From Odiellus spinosus (Eukaryota; Arthropoda; Arachnida; Opiliones; Phalangiidae), in contig CAWUCO010000219.1 of the NCBI GenBank assembly GCA_963920705.1, forward strand, positions 1,550,001 to 1,614,000: 64,000 bases of DNA, read 5' to 3'. The notes under the pieces were generated by a model. It was not told where the DNA came from. It saw only the letters and a list, made by a program, of their open reading frames with translations, and did not search any database. This document shows, in pieces, positions 1-12,054 of this stretch; the stretch's first letter is position 1, and the number at the start of each line of letters is the position of its first letter. A program made the translations under genes and the position numbers.

Positions 1-21
1 TTGGAAAATTTTTCTATCTAT

Positions 22-113
22 ACTTGGGAAATTTTTCGATCTATACTTGGGAAATTTTTCGATCTATACTTGGGAAATTTTTCGATCTATACTTGGGAAA
101 TTTTTCGATCTAT
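22..113. repeat. Exemplar run of family A monomers
   Basis: Four consecutive identical 23-bp monomers start at 22, 45, 68 and 91. The right block is CGATCTAT. Family A is the most frequent type in the window. It carries one CpG, one TCGA and one GATC per copy. It has no stop codon in any + strand frame, whereas its complement has a TAG in every copy. The next monomer, at 114, shows the common GGG to GCG change (ACTTGCG) plus a change in the core (AAATATTT). Confidence 0.95.
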
Positions 114-182
114 ACTTGCGAAATATTTCGATCTATACTTGGGAAATTTTTCGATCTATACTTGGGAAATTTTTCGATCTAT

Positions 183-251
183 ACTTGGGCAATTTTTCGA
201 TCTGTACTTGGGCAATTTTTCGATCTGTACTTGGGCAACTTTTCGATCTGT
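183..251. repeat. Exemplar family D monomers (GGGCAA with CGATCTGT)
   Basis: Three consecutive monomers start at 183, 206 and 229. They have GGGCAA in place of GGGAAA on the left and CTGT in place of CTAT on the right; the third also has AACTTTT in the core. The two changes travel together through domains I and II, so D is a real sub-family and not random noise. D copies usually sit singly or in pairs near the end of a run of A monomers. In domain III the matching position reads CGATCAGT. Confidence 0.9.
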
Positions 252-1215
252 ACTTTGGAAATTTTTCGATCTATACTTGGAAAATTTTTCGATCTATACT
301 TGTGAAATTTTTGGATCTATACTTGTGAAATTTTTGGATCTATACTTGGTAAATTTTTGAATCTCTACTTGGGAAATTTTTGAATCTCTACTTGGAAAAT
401 TTTTGAATCTCTACTTGGAAAATTTTTGAATCTCTACTTGGGAAATTTTTGAATCTCTTCTTGGGAAATTTTTGAATCTCTAATTGGAAATTTTTGAATC
501 TCTACTTGGGAAATTTTACGATCTATACTTGGGAAATTTTTCGATCTATACTTGGGAAATTTTTCGATCTATACTTGGGAAATTTTTTGATCTATACTTG
601 GGAAATTTTTCGATCTATACTTGGGAAATTTTTCGATCTATACTTGCGAAATTTTTCGATCTATACTTGGGAAATTTTTCGATCTATACTTGGGAAATTT
701 TTCGATCTATACTTGGGCAATTTTTCGATCTGTACTTGGGCAATTTTTCGATCTGTACTTGGGCAATTTTTCGATCTGTACTTGGGAAATTTTTCGATCT
801 ATACTCGGGAAATTTTTGGATCTATACTCGGGAAATTTTTGGATCTATTCTTGGGAAATTTTTGAATCTCTACTTGGGAAATTTTTGGATCTATACTTGG
901 TAAATTTTTGAATCTCTACTTGGGAAATTTTTGAATCTCTACTTGGAAAATTTTTGAATCTCTACTTGGGAAATTTTTGAATCTCTACTTGGGAAATTTT
1001 TGAATCTCTACTTTGGAAATTTTTGAATCTCTACTTGGGAAATTTTACGATCTATACTTGGGAAATTTTTCGATCTATACTTGGGAAATTTTTCGATCTA
1101 TACTTGGGAAATTTTTCGATCTATACTTGGGAAATTTTTCAATATATATTTGGGAAATTTTTCGATCTATACTTGGGAAATTTTTCGATCTATACTTGGA
1201 AATTTTTGGATCTAT

Positions 1216-1399
1216 ACTTGGGAAATTTTTGAATCTCTACTTGGGAAATTTTTGAATCTCTACTTGGGAAATTTTTGAATCTCTACTTGGGAAATTTTTG
1301 AATCTCTACTTGGGAAATTTTTGAATCTCTACTTGGGAAATTTTTGAATCTCTACTTGGGAAATTTTTGAATCTCTACTTGGGAAATTTTTGAATCTCT
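1216..1399. repeat. Exemplar run of eight identical family B monomers
   Basis: Eight identical 23-bp monomers start at 1216, 1239, 1262, 1285, 1308, 1331, 1354 and 1377. The right block is GAATCTCT. Family B lacks CpG, TCGA and GATC but contains GAATC. It places a TGA just after the T-run, so B monomers end the open frames that run through A and C. The run is followed directly by family C at 1400. Homologous B-then-C transitions recur in the other copies of the 975-bp block. Confidence 0.95.
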
Positions 1400-1730
1400 A
1401 CTTGGGAAATTTTTGGATCTATACTTGGGAAATTTTTGGATATATACTTGGGAAATTTTTGTATCTATACTTGGGAAATTTTCTGATCTATACTCGGGAA
1501 ATTTTTGGATCTATTCTTGGGTAATTTTTCGATCTATTCTTGGGAAATTTTTGGATCTATACTTGGGAAATTTTTGGATCTATACTTGGGAAATTTTTGG
1601 ATCTATACTTGGGTAATTTTTGGATCTATACTTTGGAAATTTTTGAATCTATACTTTGGAAATTTTTGGATCTATTCTTGGGAAATTTTTGGATCTATAC
1701 TTGGGAAATTTTTGGATCTAAACTAGGGAA
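1400..1730. repeat. Exemplar family C block ending in CTAAACTAGGG
   Basis: About 14 monomers with right block GGATCTAT, including variants such as GTATCTAT, TCTGATC, ACTCGGG and GGGTAATT. The block ends with GGATCTAAACTAGGG followed by only two A (GGGAATTTTTG), a short monomer that leads into family B. C blocks end this way repeatedly through the window (for example near 4779, 6621, 12978, 32508, 47697, 49239, 51950, 57985, 60968 and 62708), so the C block plus terminal short monomer behaves as one evolutionary cassette. Confidence 0.9.
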
Positions 1731-1991
1731 TTTTTGAATCTCTACTTTGGAAATTTTTGAATCTCTACTTGGGAAATTTTACGATCTATACTTGGGAAAT
1801 TTTTCGATCTATACTTGGGAAATTTTTCGATCTATACTTGGGAAATTTTTCGATCTATACTTGGGAAATTTTTGAATATCTACTTGGGAAATTTTTGAAT
1901 CTCTACTTGGAAAATTTTTGAATCTCTACTTGGGAAATTTTTGAATCTCTTCTTGGGAAATTTTTGAATCTCTACTTTGGAAATTTTTCGA

Positions 1992-4200
1992 TTTATACTT
2001 GGGAAATTTTTCGATCTATACTTGGGAAATTTTTCGATCTATACTTGGGAAATTTTTCGATCTATACTTGCGAAATTTTTCGATCTATACTTGGGAAATT
2101 TTTCGATCTATACTTGGGAAATTTTTCGATCTATACCTGGGAAATTTTTCGATCTATACTTAGGAAATTTTTGGATCTATACTTGTGAAATTTTTGAATC
2201 TCTACTTGGGAAATTTTTGAATCTCTACTTGGAAAATTTTTGAATCTCTACTATACTTGGGAAATTTTTCGATCTATACTTGGGAAATTTTTCGATCTAT
2301 TCTTGGGAAATTTTTCGATCTATACTTGGGAAATTTTTCGATCTATACTTGGGCAATTTTTCGATCTGTACTTGGGAAATTTTTCGATCTGTACTTGGGA
2401 AATTTTTTGATCTATACTTGGAAAATTTTTCGATCTATACTTGGGAAATTTTTCGATCTATACTTGGGAAATTTTTGAATCTCTACTTGGGAAATTTTTG
2501 AATCTCTACTTGGGAAATTTTTGAATCTCTACTTGGGAAATTTTTGAATGTCTACTTGGGAAATTTTTGAATCTCTACTTGGGAAATTTTTGGATCTATA
2601 CTTGGGAAATTTTTGAATCTCTACTTTGGAAATTTTTGAATTTCTACTTGGGAAATTTTTCGATCTATACTTGGGAAATTTTTCGATCTATACTTGGGAA
2701 ATTTTTCGATCTATACTTGGGAAATTTTTCGATCTATACTTGGGAAATTTTTCGATCTATTCTTGGGAAATTTTTCGATCTATACTTGGGAAATTTTTGA
2801 ATCTCTACTTGGGAAATTTTTGAATCTCTACTTGGAAAATTTTTGAATCTCTACTTGGGAAATTTTTGAATCTCTTCTTGGGAAATTTTTGAATCTCTAA
2901 TTGGAAATTTTTGAATCTCTACTTGGGAAATTTTTCGATCTATACTTGGGAAATTTTTCGATCTATACTTGCGAAATTTTTCGATCTATACTTGGGAAAT
3001 TTTTCGATCTATACTTGGGAAATTTTTCGATCTATACTTGGGAAATTTTTCGATCTATACTTGGGCAATTTTTCGATCTGTACTTGTAAAATTTTTCGAT
3101 CTGTACTTGGGAAATTTTTCGATCTATAATTGGAAAATTTTTCTATCTATACTTGGGAAATTTTTCGATCTATACTTGGGAAATTTTTCGATCTATACTT
3201 GCGAAATATTTTAATCTATACTTGGGAAATTTTTCGATCTATACTTGGGAAATTTTTCGATCTATACTTGGGAAATTTTTCGATCTATACTTGGGAAATT
3301 TTTCGATCTATTCTTGGGAAATTTTTCGATCTATACTTGGGAAATTTTTCGATCTATTCTTGGGAAATTTTTCGATCTGTACTTGGGCAATTTTTCGATC
3401 TGTACTTGGGAAATTTTTCGATCTATACTTGGAAAATTTTTCGATCTATACTTGGGAAATTTTTCGATCTATACTTGGGAAATTTTTGGATCTATACTTG
3501 GTAAATTTTTGAATCTCTACTTGGGAAATTTTTGAATCTCTACTTGGGAAATTTTTGAATCTTTACTTGGGAAATTTTTGAATCTCTTCTTGGGAAATTT
3601 TTGAATCTCTACTTTGGAAATTTTTGAATCTCTACTTGGGAAATTTTACTATCTATACTTGGGAAATTTTTCGATCTATACTTGGGAAATTTTTCGATCT
3701 ATACTTGGGAAATTTTTCGATCTATACTTGGGAAATTTTTCGATCTATACTTGGGAAATTTTTCGATCTATACTTGGGAAATTTTTGGATTTATACTTGG
3801 GAAATTTTTCGATCTATACTTGGGAAATTTTTCGATCTATACTTGGGCAATTTTTCGATCTGTACTTGGGCAATTTTTCGATCTGTACTTGGGAAATTTT
3901 TCGATCTATACTTGGAAAATTTTTCGATCTATACTTGGGAAATTTTTGGATCTATACTTGGTAAATTTTTGAATCTCTACTTGGGAAATTTTTGAGTCTC
4001 TACTTGGGAAATTTTTGAATCTCTACTTTGGAAATTTTTGAATCTCTACTTGGGAAATTTTACGATCTATACTTGGGAAATTTTTCGATCTATACTTGGG
4101 AAATTTTTCGATCTATACTTGGGAAATTTTTCGACCTATACTTGGGAAATTTTTCAATCTATACTTGGGAAATTTTTCGATCTATACTTGGGAAATTTTT
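1992..4200. repeat. About 2.2-kb higher-order block of domain I, copy 1
   Basis: Recurs at 9892-12054 at a shift of 7,900 in its left part and 7,831 in its right part. The 69-bp difference is three extra A monomers here, near 2.7 kb. It includes the 28-bp monomer at 2227-2254, a GAATGTCTAC monomer, GTACTTGTAAAAT, and ACTTGCGAAATATTTTAATC. Partial versions lie at about 5.13-5.98 kb and 6.9-8.0 kb. The match ends where CAATATATATT begins the 975-bp block. Confidence 0.85.
2227..2254. repeat. 28-bp monomer with CTCTACTATAC, domain I marker
   Basis: A family B monomer carries five extra bases (ACTAT) before the next ACTTGGG. It looks like a fusion of a B end (CTCTAC) and an A end (TATAC) from an out-of-register crossover. 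The same monomer is at 5173-5200, 7130-7157, 8536-8563, 10127-10154 and 13487-13514, always between a B run and an A run. I found none beyond 13.6 kb. Confidence 0.92.
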
Positions 4201-5131
4201 CAATATATATTTGGGAAATTTTTCGATCTATACTAGGGAAATTTTTCGATCTATACTTGGAAATTTTTGGATCTATACTTGGGAAATTTTTGAATCTCTA
4301 CTTGGGAAATTTTTGAATCTCTACTTGGGAAATTTTTGAATCTCTACTTGGGAAATTTTTGAATCTCTACTTGGGAAATTTTTGAATCTCTACTTGGGAA
4401 ATTTTTGAATCTCTACTTGGGAAATTTTTGAATCTCTACTTGGGAAATTTTTGAATCTCTACTTGGGAAATTTTTGGATCTATACTTGGGAAATTTTTGG
4501 ATATATACTTGGGAAATTTTTGTATCTATACTTGGGAAATTTTCTGATCTATACTCGGGAAATTTTTGGATCTATTCTTGGGTAATTTTTCGATCTATTC
4601 TTGGGAAATTTTTGGATCTATACTTGGGAAATTTTTGGATCTATACTTGGGAAATTTTTGGATCTATACTTGGGTAATTTTTGGATCTATACTTTGGAAA
4701 TTTTTGAATCTATACTTTGGAAATTTTTGGATCTATTCTTGGGAAATTTTTGGATCTATACTTGGGAAATTTTTGGATCTAAACTAGGGAATTTTTGAAT
4801 CTCTACTTTGGAAATTTTTGAATCTCTACTTGGGAAATTTTACGATCTATACTTGGGAAATTTTTCGATCTATACTTGGGAAATTTTTCGATCTATACTT
4901 GGGAAATTTTTCGATCTATACTTGGGAAATTTTTGAATATCTACTTGGGAAATTTTTGAATCTCTACTTGGAAAATTTTTGAATCTCTACTTGGGAAATT
5001 TTTGAATCTCTTCTTGGGAAATTTTTGAATCTCTACTTTGGAAATTTTTCGATCTATACTTGGGAAATTTTTCGATCTATACTTGGGAAATTTTTCGATC
5101 TATACTTGGGAAATTTTTCGATCTATACTTG
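4157..5131. repeat. 975-bp higher-order block, copy 2
   Basis: Same order of monomer variants as 1096-2070. The distance of 3,061 is not an exact multiple of 23 because odd-length monomers lie between the copies. Downstream, five monomers (115 bp) present after copy 1 are missing here: the shift drops from 3,061 to 2,946 by position 5203. That is a clean whole-monomer deletion. Confidence 0.9.
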
Positions 5132-5664
5132 TGAAATTTTTGAATCTCTACTTGGGAAATTTTTGAATCTCTACTTGGAAAATTTTTGAATCTCTACTAT
5201 ACTTGGGAAATTTTTCGATCTATACTTGGGAAATTTTTCGATCTATTCTTGGGAAATTTTTCGATCTATACTTGGGAAATTTTTCGATCTATACTTGGGC
5301 AATTTTTCGATCTGTACTTGGGAAATTTTTCGATCTGTACTTGGGAAATTTTTTGATCTATACTTGGAAAATTTTTCGATCTGTACTTGGGAAATTTTTC
5401 GATCTATACTTGGGAAATTTTTCGATCTATACTTGGGAAAATTTTCGATCTATTCTTGGGAAATTTTTCGATCTATACTTGGGAAATTTTTGAATCTCTA
5501 CTTGGGAAATTTTTGAATCTCTACTTGGAAAATTTTTGAATCTCTACTTGGGAAATTTTTGAATCTCTTCTTGGGAAATTTTTGAATCTCTAATTGGAAA
5601 TTTTTGAATCTCTACTTGGGAAATTTTTCGATCTATACTTGGGAAATTTTTCGATCTATACTTG

Positions 5665-7999
5665 CGAAATTTTTCGATCTATACTTGGGAAATTTTTCGA
5701 TCTATACTTGGGAAATTTTTCGATCTATACTTGGGAAATTTTTCGATCTATACTTGGGCAATTTTTCGATCTGTACTTGGGCAATTTTTCGATCTGTACT
5801 TGGGAAATTTTTCGATCTATACTTGGAAAATTTTTCGATCTATACTTGGGAAATTTTTGGATCTATACTTGGTAAATTTTTGAATCTCTACTTGGGAAAT
5901 TTTTGAGTCTCTACTTGGGAAATTTTTGAATCTCTACTTTGGAAATTTTTGAATCTCTACTTGGGAAATTTTACGATCTATACTTGGGAAATTTTTCAAT
6001 CTATACTTGGGAAATTTTTCGATCTATACTTGGGAAATTTTTCAATATATATTTGGGAAATTTTTCGATCTATACTTGGGAAATTTTTCGATCTATACTT
6101 GGAAATTTTTGGATCTATACTTGGGAAATTTTTGAATCTCTACTTGGGAAATTTTTGAATCTCTACTTGGGAAATTTTTGAATCTCTACTTGGGAAATTT
6201 TTGAATCTCTACTTGGGAAATTTTTGAATCTCTACTTGGGAAATTTTTGAATCTCTACTTGGGAAATTTTTGAATCTCTACTTGGGAAATTTTTGAATCT
6301 CTACTTGGGAAATTTTTGGATCTATACTTGGGAAATTTTTGGATATATACTTGGGAAATTTTTGTATCTATACTTGGGAAATTTTCTGATCTATACTCGG
6401 GAAATTTTTGGATCTATTCTTGGGTAATTTTTCGATCTATTCTTGGGAAATTTTTGGATCTATACTTGGGAAATTTTTGGATCTATACTTGGGAAATTTT
6501 TGGATCTATACTTGGGTAATTTTTGGATCTATACTTTGGAAATTTTTGAATCTATACTTTGGAAATTTTTGGATCTATTCTTGGGAAATTTTTGGATCTA
6601 TACTTGGGAAATTTTTGGATCTAAACTAGGGAATTTTTGAATCTCTACTTTGGAAATTTTTGAATCTCTACTTGGGAAATTTTACGATCTATACTTGGGA
6701 AATTTTTCGATCTATACTTGGGAAATTTTTCGATCTATACTTGGGAAATTTTTCGATCTATACTTGGGAAATTTTTGAATATCTACTTGGGAAATTTTTG
6801 AATCTCTACTTGGAAAATTTTTGAATCTCTACTTGGGAAATTTTTGAATCTCTTCTTGGGAAATTTTTGAATCTCTACTTTGGAAATTTTTCGATCTATA
6901 CTTGGGAAATTTTTCGATCTATACTTGGGAAATTTTTCGATCTATACTTGGGAAATTTTTCGATCTATACTTGCGAAATTTTTCGATCTATACTTGGGAA
7001 ATTTTTCGATCTATACTTGGGAAATTTTTCGATCTATACCTGGGAAATTTTTCGATCTATACTTAGGAAATTTTTGGATCTATACTTGTGAAATTTTTGA
7101 ATCTCTACTTGGGAAATTTTTGAATCTCTACTTGGAAAATTTTTGAATCTCTACTATACTTGGGAAATTTTTCGATCTATACTTGGGAAATTTTTCGATC
7201 TATTCTTGGGAAATTTTTCGATCTATACTTGGGAAATTTTTCGATCTATACTTGGGCAATTTTTCGATCTGTACTTGGGAAATTTTTCGATCTGTACTTG
7301 GGAAATTTTTTGATCTATACTTGGAAAATTTTTCGATCTATACTTGGGAAATTTTTCGATCTATACTTGGGAAATTTTTGAATCTCTACTTGGGAAATTT
7401 TTGAATCTCTACTTGGGAAATTTTTGAATCTCTACTTGGGAAATTTTTGAATGTCTACTTGGGAAATTTTTGAATCTCTACTTGGGAAATTTTTGGATCT
7501 ATACTTGGGAAATTTTTGAATCTCTACTTTGGAAATTTTTGAATTTCTACTTGGGAAATTTTTCGATCTATACTTGGGAAATTTTTCGATCTATACTTGG
7601 GAAATTTTTCGATCTATACTTGGGAAATTTTTGAATCTCTACTTGGGAAATTTTTGAATCTCTACTTGGAAAATTTTTGAATCTCTACTTGGGAAATTTT
7701 TGAATCTCTTCTTGGGAAATTTTTGAATCTCTAATTGGAAATTTTTGAATCTCTACTTGGGAAATTTTTCGATCTATACTTGGGAAATTTTTCGATCTAT
7801 ACTTGCGAAATTTTTCGATCTATACTTGGGAAATTTTTCGATCTATACTTGGGAAATTTTTCGATCTATACTTGGGAAATTTTTCGATCTATACTTGGGC
7901 AATTTTTCGATCTGTACTTGTAAAATTTTTCGATCTGTACTTGGGAAATTTTTCGATCTATACTTGGAAAATTTTTCTATCTATACTTGGGAAATTTTT
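5665..7999. repeat. 2.3-kb segment, first copy (matches 12022-14356)
   Basis: Shift 6,357. The left limit is an ACTTGCG versus ACTTGGG difference at 5664/12021; the right limit is 8000 (G) versus 14357 (C). It includes one complete 975-bp block and most of a 2.2-kb block. The right limit falls at the same base (8000) as the edge of the 1,406-bp tandem duplication, so that duplication very likely changed this copy after the two segments separated. Confidence 0.88.
5999..6973. repeat. 975-bp higher-order block, copy 3
   Basis: Matches copy 2 at a shift of 1,842. Three monomers (69 bp) just upstream were lost relative to copy 2, because the shift is 1,911 at the preceding B-A junction. It is part of a longer segment, 5665-7999, that recurs at 12022-14356. 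Confidence 0.9.
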
Positions 8000-9405
8000 G
8001 GATCTATACTTGGGAAATTTTTGGATCTAAACTAGGGAATTTTTGAATCTCTACTTTGGAAATTTTTGAATCTCTACTTGGGAAATTTTACGATCTATAC
8101 TTGGGAAATTTTTCGATCTATACTTGGGAAATTTTTCGATCTATACTTGGGAAATTTTTCGATCTATACTTGGGAAATTTTTGAATATCTACTTGGGAAA
8201 TTTTTGAATCTCTACTTGGAAAATTTTTGAATCTCTACTTGGGAAATTTTTGAATCTCTTCTTGGGAAATTTTTGAATCTCTACTTTGGAAATTTTTCGA
8301 TCTATACTTGGGAAATTTTTCGATCTATACTTGGGAAATTTTTCGATCTATACTTGGGAAATTTTTCGATCTATACTTGCGAAATTTTTCGATCTATACT
8401 TGGGAAATTTTTCGATCTATACTTGGGAAATTTTTCGATCTATACCTGGGAAATTTTTCGATCTATACTTAGGAAATTTTTGGATCTATACTTGTGAAAT
8501 TTTTGAATCTCTACTTGGGAAATTTTTGAATCTCTACTTGGAAAATTTTTGAATCTCTACTATACTTGGGAAATTTTTCGATCTATACTTGGGAAATTTC
8601 TCGATCTATTCTTGGGAAATTTTTCGATCTATACTTGGGAAATTTTTCGATCTATACTTGGGCAATTTTTCGATCTGTACTTGGGAAATTTTTCGATCTG
8701 TACTTGGGAAATTTTTTGATCTATACTTGGAAAATTTTTCGATCTATACTTGGGAAATTTTTCGATCTATACTTGGGAAATTTTTGAATCTCTACTTGGG
8801 AAATTTTTGAATCTCTACTTGGGAAATTTTTGAATCTCTACTTGGGAAATTTTTGAATGTCTACTTGGGAAATTTTTGAATCTCTACTTGGGAAATTTTT
8901 GGATCTATACTTGGGAAATTTTTGAATCTCTACTTTGGAAATTTTTGAATTTCTACTTGGGAAATTTTTCGATCTATACTTGGGAAATTTTTCGATCTAT
9001 ACTTGGGAAATTTTTCGATCTATACTTGGGAAATTTTTGAATCTCTACTTGGGAAATTTTTGAATCTCTACTTGGAAAATTTTTGAATCTCTACTTGGGA
9101 AATTTTTGAATCTCTTCTTGGGAAATTTTTGAATCTCTAATTGGAAATTTTTGAATCTCTACTTGGGAAATTTTTCGATCTATACTTGGGAAATTTTTCG
9201 ATCTATACTTGCGAAATTTTTCGATCTATACTTGGGAAATTTTTCGATCTATACTTGGGAAATTTTTCGATCTATACTTGGGAAATTTTTCGATCTATAC
9301 TTGGGCAATTTTTCGATCTGTACTTGTAAAATTTTTCGATCTGTACTTGGGAAATTTTTCGATCTATACTTGGAAAATTTTTCTATCTATACTTGGGAAA
9401 TTTTT
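6580..9405. repeat. Tandem duplication, period 1,406 bp
   Basis: 6580-7999 matches 7986-9405. The first mismatches outside are 6579/7985 (T versus A) and 8000/9406 (G versus C). The aligned length (1,420) slightly exceeds the period, as expected for a direct tandem duplication with a short shared edge. One unit is 61 monomers plus 3 bp. Near 8,589 the second unit has AATTTCTCG, a private change. Confidence 0.92.
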
Positions 9406-11561
9406 CGATCTATACTTGGGAAATTTTTCGATCTATACTTGCGAAATATTTTAATCTATACTTGGGAAATTTTTCGATCTATACTTGGGAAATTTTTCGA
9501 TCTATACTTGGGAAATTTTTCGATCTATACTTGGGAAATTTTTCGATCTATTCTTGGGAAATTTTTCGATCTATACTTGGGAAATTTTTCGATCTATTCT
9601 TGGGAAATTTTTTGATCTGTACTTGGGCAATTTTTCGATCTGTACTGGGGAAATTTTTCGATCTATACTTGGAAAATTTTTCGATTTATACTTGGGAAAT
9701 TTTTCGATCTATACTTGGGAAATTTTTGGATCTATACTTGGTAAATTTTTGAATCTCTACTTGGGAAATTTTTGAATCTCTACTTGGGAAATTTTTGAAT
9801 CTTTACTTGGGAAATTTTTGAATCTCTTCTTGGGAAATTTTTGAATCTCTACTTTGGAAATTTTTGAATCTCTACTTGGGAAATTTTACTATCTATACTT
9901 GGGAAATTTTTCGATCTATACTTGGGAAATTTTTCGATCTATACTTGGGAAATTTTTCGATCTATACTTGCGAAATTTTTCGATCTATACTTGGGAAATT
10001 TTTCGATCTATACTTGGGAAATTTTTCGATCTATACCTGGGAAATTTTTCGATCTATACTTAGGAAATTTTTGGATCTATACTTGTGAAATTTTTGAATC
10101 TCTACTTGGGAAATTTTTGAATCTCTACTTGGAAAATTTTTGAATCTCTACTATACTTGGGAAATTTTTCGATCTATACTTGGGAAATTTTTCGATCTAT
10201 TCTTGGGAAATTTTTCGATCTATACTTGGGAAATTTTTCGATCTATACTTGGGCAATTTTTCGATCTGTACTTGGGAAATTTTTCGATCTGTACTTGGGA
10301 AATTTTTTGATCTATACTTGGAAAATTTTTCGATCTATACTTGGGAAATTTTTCGATCTATACTTGGGAAATTTTTGAATCTCTACTTGGGAAATTTTTG
10401 AATCTCTACTTGGGAAATTTTTGAATCTCTACTTGGGAAATTTTTGAATGTCTACTTGGGAAATTTTTGAATCTCTACTTGGGAAATTTTTGGATCTATA
10501 CTTGGGAAATTTTTGAATCTCTACTTTGGAAATTTTTGAATTTCTACTTGGGAAATTTTTCGATCTATACTTGGGAAATTTTTCGATCTATACTTGGGAA
10601 ATTTTTCGATCTATACTTGGGAAATTTTTGAATCTCTACTTGGGAAATTTTTGAATCTCTACTTGGAAAATTTTTGAATCTCTACTTGGGAAATTTTTGA
10701 ATCTCTTCTTGGGAAATTTTTGAATCTCTAATTGGAAATTTTTGAATCTCTACTTGGGAAATTTTTCGATCTATACTTGGGAAATTTTTCGATCTATACT
10801 TGCGAAATTTTTCGATCTATACTTGGGAAATTTTTCGATCTATACTTGGGAAATTTTTCGATCTATACTTGGGAAATTTTTCGATCTATACTTGGGCAAT
10901 TTTTCGATCTGTACTTGTAAAATTTTTCGATCTGTACTTGGGAAATTTTTCGATCTATACTTGGAAAATTTTTCTATCTATACTTGGGAAATTTTTCGAT
11001 CTATACTTGGGAAATTTTTCGATCTATACTTGCGAAATATTTTAATCTATACTTGGGAAATTTTTCGATCTATACTTGGGAAATTTTTCGATCTATACTT
11101 GGGAAATTTTTCGATCTATACTTGGGAAATTTTTCGATCTATTCTTGGGAAATTTTTCGATCTATACTTGGGAAATTTTTCGATCTATTCTTGGGAAATT
11201 TTTTGATCTGTACTTGGGCAATTTTTCGATCTGTACTGGGGAAATTTTTCGATCTATACTTGGAAAATTTTTCGATCTATACTTGGGAAATTTTTCGATC
11301 TATACTTGGGAAATTTTTGGATCTATACTTGGTAAATTTTTGAATCTCTACTTGGGAAATTTTTGAATCTCTACTTGGGAAATTTTTGAATCTTTACTTG
11401 GGAAATTTTTGAATCTCTTCTTGGGAAATTTTTGAATCTCTACTTTGGAAATTTTTGAATCTCTACTTGGGAAATTTTACTATCTATACTTGGGAAATTT
11501 TTCGATCTATACTTGGGAAATTTTTCGATCTATACTTGGGAAATTTTTCGATCTATACTTG
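8301..11561. repeat. Tandem duplication, period 1,591 bp
   Basis: 8301-9970 matches 9892-11561. The right mismatch is exact (9971 C in ACTTGCG versus 11562 G). The unit is 69 monomers plus 4 bp. It overlaps the second unit of the 1,406-bp duplication, so two separate duplication events are nested here. The AATTTCTCG change near 8,589 is not in the second unit, so it either arose after the copying or was converted away. Confidence 0.9.
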
Positions 11562-12054
11562 GGAAATTTTTCGATCTATACTTGGGAAATTTTTCGATCT
11601 ATACTTGGGAAATTTTTGGATTTATACTTGGGAAATTTTTCGATCTATACTTGGGAAATTTTTCGATCTATACTTGGGCAATTTTTCGATCTGTACTTGG
11701 GCAATTTTTCGATCTGTACTTGGGAAATTTTTCGATCTATACTTGGAAAATTTTTCGATCTATACTTGGGAAATTTTTGGATCTATACTTGGTAAATTTT
11801 TGAATCTCTACTTGGGAAATTTTTGAGCCTCTACTTGGGAAATTTTTGAATCTCTACTTTGGAAATTTTTGAATCTCTACTTGGGAAATTTTACGATCTA
11901 TACTTGGGAAATTTTTCGATCTATACTTGGGAAATTTTTCGATCTATACTTGGGAAATTTTTCGACCTATACTTGGGAAATTTTTCAATCTATACTTGGG
12001 AAATTTTTCGATCTATACTTGGGAAATTTTTCGATCTATACTTGGGAAATTTTT
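9892..12054. repeat. About 2.2-kb higher-order block of domain I, copy 2
   Basis: Recurs at 13252-15368 at a shift of 3,360, then 3,314. The change of 46 bp is a two-monomer deletion in the later copy near 14.43 kb. The right edge is exact: 12055 is C where 15369 is G. Its left part is also the second half of the 1,591-bp tandem duplication. Confidence 0.85.

Larger units (their letters stand above)
1096..2070. repeat. 975-bp higher-order block, copy 1
   Basis: Matches 4157-5131 at a shift of 3,061. The one difference I noted is near 1174, where this copy reads TACTTGGG and the other reads TACTAGGG. In order it holds A monomers with CAATATATATTTGGG, a 22-bp A monomer, a long B run, the C block with CTAAACTAGGG, B, A and B. 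The match breaks at 2071, where this copy has ACTTGCG. Confidence 0.9.
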
